Assembly: GCA_949320185.1 (NCBI GenBank)
Contig: CASGHK010000049.1
Location: 1 to 57,210 of the forward strand
Length of the DNA stretch: 57,210 bases
Source of the DNA: an uncultured Methanomicrobiales archaeon
GTDB lineage: Archaea; Halobacteriota; Methanomicrobia; Methanomicrobiales; Methanospirillaceae
Reading direction: 5' to 3'
The stretch's first letter is position 1. Each line of letters begins with the position of its first letter. This document shows positions 35,492 to 43,368 of this stretch, one piece after another. The translations under genes were made by a program, and so were the position numbers. The notes under the pieces are model-generated. The model saw only the letters and a program-made list of their open reading frames with translations, ran no database searches and was not told where the DNA came from.

Positions 35492-37468
35492 ATGTGGATC
35501 CTCGACACCACGGTCGAGCGCGACCGGGTCGCCCTCTGGGGCCCCGGCGGTGCGGTCGTGCGGGTGCCCTGCCCGCCGTCGTTCCTCCTCACCGTCGACG
35601 ACCCCGTCCGCCACTGGGAGCTCATCGAGGCGCTCGATGCCGAGTTCGGCGCTGAGCCGGTGACCGTTCGGACCATCCACGACGAGCAACCGGGCTGGCG
35701 GGTCAGTGCCGGCACGGACGTGGCCGACGCGGTCGTTCGGCAGACGCACTACGGCGCGCAGTGCTACAACGCCGACGTCCGCCGGGACCAGCGCTATCTC
35801 GCCGAGCACCGCCTCCTTCCCTGCACCGGGCCGGGCGAAGAGCGGTTCTCGATGACCCTCGCGCAGGACCTCGCGGTGATGGACCTCGCGCTCGACGGCG
35901 ACCCCACCCGGTCCGATCGGGTCGGTTGCTGCACCGTGACCGACGGCGGTCGTTCCCGTCGGCTCGAGGGCGACGAGCCGACCGTGCTCGGCGACCTCTT
36001 CGGCCTGGTCGAGGTAATCGACCCCGACGTGATCCTCTTTCCGAACGCCGACACCTGGACCGAACGGCTCGTCGCCGCGGCGGAGGACCACGGGATCGAG
36101 ACGACATTCTCGCGGACCGGACGGTACGTCGCACTTGGCTCTCGGTCGTACTTCTCGTACGGGCGGATGTACCACAGGCCGAAGGCGATGATCCCGGCCG
36201 GCAGGCTGCTGATCGACACCGAGCAGTCGTTCACCTATCGCGAGGGCGGCCTTCCCGGCGTGCTCGTCGCGGCCCGGATCACCGGCCTCTCGCCGAACCA
36301 GACGGCGCGGGTCACGCCCGGGACGCTCATCTCGTCGTTCGAGGTCTACGCGGCGCTCTCCCAGGGGATCGCCGTGCCATGCCAGAAGGCCGACGCCGAG
36401 AGGGTGAAGTCGGTTATGGCGCTCCGGTCGGCGGACCGAGGCGGGATGATGTTCCAGCCTGATCCAGGGGTGTTCGAACGGGTCCACCAGGTCGACTTCA
36501 CATCGCTCTACCCGTCGATCATCGTGAAGCACAACCTCTCGCCCGAGACGGTCGAGCACCCGGAACGGCCGGGTTTCCTCGCCGGATGCCTCCGCCCCCT
36601 ACTCGAGATGCGGATCGGGACGAAGGCGAGGAAGAAGTCGGACCCGGTGGTCGCCGGCATGGACTCGGTGCTGAAGTGGATGCTGGTGACCTGCTTCGGG
36701 TACACGGGGTACAAGAACGCGAAGTTCGGCCGCGTGGACGTACACGAGGCGATCACGCGCCACTCGCGCGAGGTGCTGATCGCGTCCAAGGAGCTGGCGG
36801 AGTCGATGGGCTACGCGGTGCTGCACGGGATCACGGACTGCCTCTTCGTCCAGGGCGAGCCCATCTCCGCATTGAAGGCGGCGATCGAGGAGACGAGCGG
36901 GTACCTGATGGAGGTGGAGACCTTCGACTGGGTGGTCTTTCTTCCGCAGAAGGACGGGACGGGGGCGTACACGTGGTACTACGGCCGGCTCGAGGACGGC
37001 GAGGTGAAGGTCCGGGGGATCATGGCCCGGCGGGGCGACTGCCCGGCCTACGTGGAGCAGTTCCAGGAGGCGGCGCTGGCGCTGATGGGCACGGCACGGA
37101 CAGTCGCGGAGCTGCATGCACTCGCGCCCGATGTCGAGGAGGTCTACCGGCGGTACGCCGACGGTCTCGCGTCGGCGCCGATCGAGGACCTGGTGGTGAA
37201 ACGGCGGATCTCGACGGTGAACTACACGCGGAGGTGCCCGGAGCGGGGGGCGGTGGCGTCGTACCGACGGGCCGGGGTGCCGGTGGCGCCGGGGATGACG
37301 ATCCGGTACGTGGTCCGGGACGCCCGGGCCGGCCTGGCGGACTGCGCCTGGGAGGCGGAGCACGCGGACCGGGCGTACTACCGGCGCGTGCTGGCGAAGG
37401 CGTGGAACGAGGTGGCCGTGGGAATCGGGCGGCCGACTGTTCGGAGGACGTATGCACCGCTGGCGTAG
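35492..37468 (+). CDS. divergent family B DNA polymerase (PolB2-like), exonuclease motifs altered
   Basis: The 658-residue protein has palm motif A VDFTSLYPSI (Asp335 intact), motif B LKWMLVTCFGYTGYKNAKFG (Lys395; the usual Asn-Ser is Thr-Cys) and motif C HGITDCLFV (residues 445-453), where the usual Asp-Thr-Asp is Ile-Thr-Asp, so only the second Asp (449) remains. Exonuclease motifs are not recognisable: QDLAVMDLALDG and ILFPNADTW stand where DIE and NxxxFD are expected. It resembles the archaeal PolB2 group with degenerate sites, for which both inactivity and activity have been proposed. The ATG at 35492 is preferred over 35441. It is not the main replicase. Confidence 0.8.
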   Translation: MWILDTTVERDRVALWGPGGAVVRVPCPPSFLLTVDDPVRHWELIEALDAEFGAEPVTVRTIHDEQPGWRVSAGTDVADAVVRQTHYGAQCYNADVRRDQRYLAEHRLLPCTGPGEERFSMTLAQDLAVMDLALDGDPTRSDRVGCCTVTDGGRSRRLEGDEPTVLGDLFGLVEVIDPDVILFPNADTWTERLVAAAEDHGIETTFSRTGRYVALGSRSYFSYGRMYHRPKAMIPAGRLLIDTEQSFTYREGGLPGVLVAARITGLSPNQTARVTPGTLISSFEVYAALSQGIAVPCQKADAERVKSVMALRSADRGGMMFQPDPGVFERVHQVDFTSLYPSIIVKHNLSPETVEHPERPGFLAGCLRPLLEMRIGTKARKKSDPVVAGMDSVLKWMLVTCFGYTGYKNAKFGRVDVHEAITRHSREVLIASKELAESMGYAVLHGITDCLFVQGEPISALKAAIEETSGYLMEVETFDWVVFLPQKDGTGAYTWYYGRLEDGEVKVRGIMARRGDCPAYVEQFQEAALALMGTARTVAELHALAPDVEEVYRRYADGLASAPIEDLVVKRRISTVNYTRRCPERGAVASYRRAGVPVAPGMTIRYVVRDARAGLADCAWEAEHADRAYYRRVLAKAWNEVAVGIGRPTVRRTYAPLA

Positions 37469-37511
37469 TCTCCGGAGGCCAGGAGGAATCAACGAGCGGT
37501 GACGTCACAGG

Positions 37512-37811
37512 GTGGGAGGTCCGGGCGATCGACTCGACGTCGCCGTCGATGTTGCCGTTGAAGATGAGCCCCGCATCGGCCGAGAGGGTGCCCTTGTCGT
37601 CGTCGCGCGAGAACGAGCCCTGCTCCATGTAACCCTTGTACATCTGCTTGTCGGACTCGTTCTTGACGTGCGAGCCGGCCACCTCGTCGAAGGCGACGGC
37701 ATCGTACTTGACCACGAGCCCGGGCTTGTCTATGCGGTTCTTCCAGCCGAAGAGGTCGGGGACCGAGCCCTGGCCGCCCGAGAGGAGGATGACGTACGGT
37801 GAGATCTCCGA
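37512..37811 (-). pseudogene. fragment of BREX protease-like protein BrxL
   Basis: About 100 codons on the minus strand read PYVILLSGGQGSVPDLFGW, VVKYDAVAFDEVAGSHVK, SDKQMYKGYMEQGSFSR and AGLIFNGNIDGDVESIARTS, the ATPase core of BrxL. The frame opens after a stop at 37812 and the similarity ends near 37512, where the frame continues into sequence antisense to the polymerase. Both ends of the roughly 700-residue protein are missing, so this is a relic. Confidence 0.8.
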
Positions 37812-37917
37812 TTATCCCGACGACGATGAGATCGCCGAGCTCATCGCCATCGACATCATCCGATACCGCGTACACCGTTCTCTTCGCGCCATCCGCAACC
37901 GACCGCCCAGCCCAGCG

Positions 37918-38877
37918 TTATTCGGTTTTGGGCTCATTGCTCAAGTCGAATAAGCCATCTGCGAATCTTTCAATCAGATCGGCCTGCACAAGCCCTTCCC
38001 GCCACCGTCGCGGGATCCCGTCGATGCCGTAGTACGCGCCGGCCAGCCCGCCGTACACCGCGCCGGTAGTGTCGGCGTCGTCACCCAGGTTGACGGCCAG
38101 GAGCACGCCCTCCCCGAAGGTCGAGGACCGGTCGAAGGCCCAGAGCGCAGCCTCGAGCGAGCTGACGACGTAGCCGCCGCCCCGGATCGCTGGCGGCTCA
38201 TTCTCCCTGAACGAGCCCAGCGCCACCCCGTCGATCGCAGGGTGGAGCGGATGGCGGCCCCAGCAGCCGGTGATGGGGGTGAACCGCGGCGCGAGGAGCT
38301 CGTCCTTCGGGACTCCCTGCAGCGCCCCGACGATGAGCGCGCCGTACTACCGGCAGGCGTCGATGCAGACGGGGAGCGCGTGGGTGGTCGCCGAACTCCG
38401 GCCGGAGAGCTCGATGGCCCTGTCCGGGTCGCGGTGGTACGCGAGGGGCACCGGGGCGACCCGCATCAGGGAACCGTTGCCGGCCGAGCGCTCCGAGGTC
38501 ATGCCGCTCTCGGAGTCTCCCGTCCGTTCAAAGTGGACGAGCGCGCTCCTCGTCGTGATCCCGATGTCGAAACAGTGGCCCGTGGCGCTCAGGCGGCCGG
38601 TCCGGTACCAGGAGAGGTAGCGTTCGAGCTGGTCGCGCGGATCGAAGCCACGGCGCTCGATCAGGCTCTCCGCGAGGCAGAGCGCGAGCGAGGTATCGTC
38701 GGTCCAGGTGCCGGCCTCGAGATTGAACCGGCCGCCGCGTCGGTAGCCCGTGACCGGCGGAAACCTGCCGGGGGGCTCGAACTCGACCGGGGCCCCGAGC
38801 GCGTCGCCCACGGCCAGGCCGATCAGGGATCCGGTGATGCGGTCGTGCGCATCCATGATCGAATGGGTGAGCCGCAT
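37918..38877 (-). pseudogene. ADP-ribosylglycohydrolase (DraG family) gene interrupted by one TAG codon
   Basis: In one unshifted frame of 320 codons the minus strand gives DRITGSLIGLAVGDALGAPV, GTWTDDTSLALCLAESL, GNGSLMRVAPV, a TAG (38347-38349), then [28 protein letters not shown] and [20 protein letters not shown]. The metal-binding TDD and DDADT motifs lie on either side of the TAG. The residue lost is in CR-x-Y, where homologues usually carry an aromatic residue. A single nonsense mutation, or readthrough, would explain it. The start may be the ATG at 38856. The enzyme would remove ADP-ribose from proteins or nucleic acids. Confidence 0.82.
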
Positions 38878-38949
38878 GAAGGTTTACGCTTTGCCGCCAG
38901 CCGTGGGATCCAGGGCAGTTCCACGAACGGCTCACCAGTTTCCATCAGT

Positions 38950-40959
38950 TCAGATACGTCCGTCGATGCAGGCCTCCACCGCACCGCCGATCGGGGCGCC
39001 GGACGACGGGATGGTCAGCACCACATTGTAGTTCTGCATCACGAGTTCCACGAGCTCGAACACCCGGGCAGCATCGTGGACGAAGAGCTGGCGCCGGCTC
39101 TGGTCCGGACCGCGGGCCGCGAATGTGGCGAGGGCGTCGAGGACCCTCTTTTTGGCCGCAGCGAAGAACGCTTCCGATGTGACCTCGTTCACTTCGAGTT
39201 TTGATCCGCGCCCGCCGTCCGGCCGGATGAAGGCCAGTTGTTCTTTCCGCGGACGCGTGATCCATTCGCACCGCGCGGTCTCGACCGCGGTGCGAAGCGA
39301 GGCCTCGACCGTGGGCAGGGACCCGGCCTTGCCTGCAAGCTGCATTCCATCGAAGACGTCTCTGACGAGGGCCCGAAGAAACGCCGGTTCGAGGTCCGCC
39401 ACGAACTTCTCGAGCAGAGATCTCTCGACCGGCATCGGATCGGCCACGGCCACGTGTATCCGGTTGATCGGCGGCCGGGCGCCCTTCGGCACCCCGAGCT
39501 CGTCGTACGCCCTCTGCGCCCGGAGCCAGAGCCCGAACGATGCGATCTGAACCGCGCGGCGGTCGGTGTCGATCCCGTGGAGGTTGTGGGCGAGGATCAG
39601 CCCCGGCAGCGCCGCCTCGAACGCCGGCCGGTCGGGATACGATTCGCGCAGCGCGTGGTCATCGTGCCATGACGACTTCGAACCGGCGTAGGCCTCGCGG
39701 TAGATGGTGAAAAGCACGTCGAACGCATAGATGAGGAGCCGGCCCGAACCGCAGGCCGGGTCCATGACGCGGATCATTCGCGGATCTTTCATTTCGCGGA
39801 ACGGGACCAGCGTCGGACCGGCCCGCTCCCCGGCTCGACCGGCTGCGAGTCGCTGGTGGACCTCCCGCCCGATGATCTCGAGTGTGGGCTTCCAGTCATC
39901 CCAGCAGTCATTGAACCGGTTCGCTCTGGCGACCGAGAAGAGCGTCTCCCAGAGGTACCGCGTCGAGAGGGACACCAGGTCCTCGGCCCGCCGGCGCCCC
40001 GCCTCCAGGTCCTCCAGGAGCCGCGTGCGCTCCGCGGCCTCGGGATTTCGCGACCACTCGAACGGCCGATATGCATGAGCGAGAGCGTTGAGGTTCGGCC
40101 GCTCTGCGACCTCTCCTGCCAGGTACCGCCGCACCTCCGGGGTGATCCACGAATCTCCGAGGAATACCTCATCGGGCCCCCGGACCATGCGCGGGCACGT
40201 GCTCGCGAGCGCCGTCTCCCCGCCCCGCATCTCGTGCCAGAGACGGCCGAGGGTGTTGTCGACCAGGCACTCCACCCGGTACCGCGGCGGATTGAACCGA
40301 TCCCTGAATGCCGGTCCGCCGGGGTTCCCCGACGTGATGGATTGGTGACACCATGCCAGCGCCCTGTTCCGGGCAAAGACCGGCGCGAGGACGGGGTCGT
40401 TCAGCCGGCGGAGCACGTTTTCCAGCACGGCCGGTTCCGGGAAGAGCCGGGATGCCGGGTCCGCCGGGTCGAAGAGCACCCCGGCTTCCGGCGCGAGCGT
40501 TGCCGCGAGGTCGGCGAGGAAGACCTCGTACAATCTCCCCGGGTCACTGCCGCGGTACGACGCTATCCCCGACGCCCGGTCCTTGAGCCAGAGCAGGAAC
40601 ATCTCCGACTCCATACCCCTGCCGACCGCGGTTCGGATCAGACCCCGCACCTCGAGCATTCGGAGCGCGACCAGCCGGTACAGGTGGGTGAGAGCAAGCT
40701 CGCGCACGAACCGCAGCGTCGCCTCGCGGTCGCCAAACCCTGCCGATTGCAGGTACTCGAGGCGCGCGACGAGTTCAAGGCGGATCCCGAGCTCCTCGGA
40801 CGTCAGGCAGCCCAGCCGGGCTTCGTCCACCTCGTACCCTTCCCGGTCGATGCCGTACTGCCTCTCGAGTCGGCCCGCGATGGAATTCTCCAGCAATTCC
40901 CGGCAGGCCATCACCACCTCCTTCAGCCGTTCCCGTGCCCCTGCTTCCACGCCCGTCAC
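38950..40959 (-). pseudogene. BREX adenine-specific DNA methyltransferase PglX, C-terminally truncated
   Basis: The 669-codon frame matches the N-terminal half of PglX-type methyltransferases (usually over 1100 residues): LERQYGIDREGYEV, then SAM-binding motif I DPACGSGRLLIYAFDVL near residue 400, LAHNLHGIDTDRRAVQIASF and NYNVVLT. The catalytic NPPF/Y motif expected right after NVVLT reads IPSSG, and the protein ends about 20 residues later, so the target-recognition half is gone. The GTG start at 40959 is uncertain; Met at 40911 is an alternative. With the BrxL relic it marks a decayed BREX locus. Confidence 0.8.
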
Positions 40960-41161
40960 TTTGTCACCACGATCGCGCTCTCCTCATCGGTCATCCCGTG
41001 CTTCACTGGCCGGCACCCGCTGAGGATCGCGTTCATAAGCGGAATGTTCGGTCCGCGATGGTTTACGTGTTGCTGCGGGCGCGACTGGCAGAGGACTGAA
41101 CTGTACAGACAAGCGGCAGTATGCCGAGTAATTCATTCGAGAGGAGGACGACGATGTACGC
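40960..41161. other. divergent spacer between the PglX remnant and an orphan gene
   Basis: A strong ribosome site GAGAGGAGG (41138-41146) precedes ATG 41154, which opens only ATG-TAC-GCA-TGA; that stop overlaps the ATG of the 152-residue gene at 41162. The start of that gene may therefore involve this tiny frame. Confidence 0.4.
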
Positions 41162-41620
41162 ATGACACCCTATCAGAAATCCCTCGAGGTTATCAAGCAG
41201 GCATTTGCCAACCGGTTCAATCATTTCGATCTCCGCCTGCCCGACGAGAACCTGCGCGATCGGCAGAAGGGGTCCCTGCCCTATGGCTGCGGCGGCCGGC
41301 TCTACTACGTCTTCGGCAGGGAGGACGGCCGGGAGTATCTCGAGTACTATGCCTGCCACACGCTGGGCGATTCCCACGGGCGCATATGGGAAGACGGCAC
41401 GCTCGAGAGCCTGCCCGAGCTCTGCTCGGGTTTCGGCTTCGACCCGAAGGTCCCCGGGGACATGGAACGGAAGGAGGCCGCGATGCACCGCCAATACCAG
41501 GAGACTCTCGACGACCTGATTGCGAAGGGCATCTTCGACGACGAGCCGGTCCCGGGATCGCTCGCGGTCAACAGTTACCTGGTGCTGCACGGGGACGACG
41601 AGAACAACTCGTCTTCGTGA
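41162..41620 (+). CDS. orphan protein of the accessory island, function unknown
   Basis: The 152-residue soluble protein starts MTPYQKSLEVIKQAF and has a beta-rich middle (GCGGRLYYVFGREDGREYLEYYACHTLGDSH) followed by a helix (ERKEAAMHRQYQETLDDLIAKG). A hydrophobic strand and a Ser-rich tail close it. No catalytic motif or known family is recognised. It lies next to the BREX remnants on the other strand and may belong to the same mobile cargo. Confidence 0.55.
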   Translation: MTPYQKSLEVIKQAFANRFNHFDLRLPDENLRDRQKGSLPYGCGGRLYYVFGREDGREYLEYYACHTLGDSHGRIWEDGTLESLPELCSGFGFDPKVPGDMERKEAAMHRQYQETLDDLIAKGIFDDEPVPGSLAVNSYLVLHGDDENNSSS

Positions 41621-41815
41621 GATCTCTGCAGCTCCCTTCGAACGCCCAGGAGGCTTGCGTCAGGATCGAGAAAGACGAGCCCTTCCCCGATGGCGATCAG
41701 GCAAAACGCCGTGATTTTTCCTGGGGGTGAGGAGAGAATAATGAAGCCAGATTTCCCCCGAATTTTGAAATCAAATGGAATTTTATTTTAATTTTTCGAT
41801 ATAACAAGGGCGCAT

Positions 41816-42616
41816 ATGAAAGGGGATTCAAAGAGATCCTTGACCACATTTACGCCTGAATTCATCGCGCAGCTGCGCGAAAGATCCTCTGAGCTGCAGG
41901 AGCCGATGCGCGAATTGAGAGGGGTCCCGGACGGCTGGAGGCCGGCTCCTGTCGACCCGAGCGGGATCCTCTCGCTCTTTCCCACTCTCAGGCTGAAAGA
42001 AGGATACCGCCTTGTCGGGTTCCAGTTCACGAGCCACGGGAATGCCAACGGGATCGTCCTTGCTTGGCCGGCGGACGAACCTGTGCCAGGCCCTCCGGCC
42101 GACCAGGACGATGATCTCTCCCCGCAGAACTTCCTCCAGGCCCACCTGCAGATGCATCTTGGGATGGGTGGGTGGCAGGTCGTGAATTTCTTCTCGGCCG
42201 TCGTCATGCCGGCAATAGAGGGCGACGGCTCTCCCCGCAGTTACCTCGAGGCCTCGATCTTCAGCCGCGAGATCTGCGAGTTCGGCGCGGTATGGCACGG
42301 ATGCGACTGGGGCGCGCACTACATCGTCGACGGCGATCCATTCACGGTGGGCGTCTCGGGGATCTTCGACCGTATCGGCACCGAGCTGCGGGGTGCGTTC
42401 TACCGGGACGCCTGGACGGTCGAGGAGGAGCTGCCGGCGGACTGGTCGCCGACGGTGACGATGACGCCCAGGCAGGCGCGGATCGAGTTCTACACGTACT
42501 CCGCCCTGGGAAGGGAGACGCTCAATCTCCACCGTGACATGTATACGCAGGGCAACTATCAGTGCCGCTCGAACCTCATACGGATCGCAACCGGCGAAAG
42601 AGGATACATTCCCTGA
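41816..42616 (+). CDS. orphan protein of the accessory island, function unknown
   Basis: The 266-residue soluble protein starts with a helical segment (TPEFIAQLRERSSELQEPMREL). Aromatic-rich strands follow (YRLVGFQFTSHGNANGIVLAW, GAVWHGCDWGAHYIVDGDPF, ARIEFYTYSALGRETLNLHRD). The repeated W/H/C residues in AVWHGCDWGAHY could form a binding site, but no family is recognised. The upstream 60 bases are AT-rich and supply a promoter; no clear ribosome site is seen, consistent with a leaderless message. Confidence 0.6.
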   Translation: MKGDSKRSLTTFTPEFIAQLRERSSELQEPMRELRGVPDGWRPAPVDPSGILSLFPTLRLKEGYRLVGFQFTSHGNANGIVLAWPADEPVPGPPADQDDDLSPQNFLQAHLQMHLGMGGWQVVNFFSAVVMPAIEGDGSPRSYLEASIFSREICEFGAVWHGCDWGAHYIVDGDPFTVGVSGIFDRIGTELRGAFYRDAWTVEEELPADWSPTVTMTPRQARIEFYTYSALGRETLNLHRDMYTQGNYQCRSNLIRIATGERGYIP

Positions 42617-43368
42617 CCCGGAAGGGCTGTACAGCCCATTTGCTATTAATATTGGGAATGATCGCTGGTCGCGGTCGTGGACCGCGAATCCCGCTATCAT
42701 AAGCCACTCACAGATCCAGCGTTCAAGCGTGCATCACGAATGCCTGGTCAGGGGACAAATTCCCACGATATCGATCTCGGAACTGTCGAAGGGATCGCCC
42801 ACCGCTTCATACAACCAGTTCCTCCTTGAGGGTGTCGGGACTCCAGACAAGGTTCGCGATCTGGTAGTAGAGGTCTCCACGAACCACGATGGACACCGTG
42901 CATCTCGCTGAACGATCCGGCCCTCCGGAAGGGTCTTCCAGACGGCCCCGGGCTCAACCGGGTCAAAGGGCAGTACGTTGACTTCCTCGTCTACATCGGC
43001 CAGTAAGGGAGGAGGGGCCCTGCGGACGGTACCCGATGAGGACTGCCAGCGGATCCTCGCTGAAGGGGTTTGATGCTCAACCCATTCGATCGCAGGGCCT
43101 GAGTGGTATCTCGACGGGCGCCCGTCATGAGGCGCCCCCACGAGCCCGAAGCTCGAGAACCTGGACAACACCCCGTCTTTTAGGGAGGGGGTCCTTGGTG
43201 AGATCGGGTGTGCGGCCCCGGTGGATCCTGCCTTCGCCAGGAGACTGCGTGAAGAGATCGAGGGTGTGCAGTGGACGTAGCATTCCATCGGAGAGCCAGG
43301 TCAGTTCACGAGTGGCTCCCTCTCCTCAAACCAATACTTTTATCGAGCCCACCCGTGAGCATTGATCC
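42617..43368. other. degraded coding stretch without an intact gene
   Basis: Short plus-strand pieces look protein-like but are separated by stops and frameshifts: NQFLLEGVGTPDKVRDLVVE (about 42800-42870), VKGQYVDFLVYIGQ ending at 43005, PEWYLDGRP (about 43100) and ENLDNTPSFREGVLGEIG with REEIEGVQWT ending at 43280. They may be the ruins of one gene. No family was recognised. Confidence 0.4.

Noticed and set aside
37020-37511. Continuation of the BrxL-like frame to 37020
   Set aside because: Similarity stops near 37512; beyond it the frame is antisense to the polymerase gene and becomes Pro/Arg/Ser low-complexity.
38347-38349. TAG read as pyrrolysine
   Set aside because: No pyrrolysine genes or methylamine methyltransferases are in the window, Methanomicrobiales generally lack them, and TAG stops also occur in the plainly dead transposase nearby. 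Nonsense mutation is simpler.
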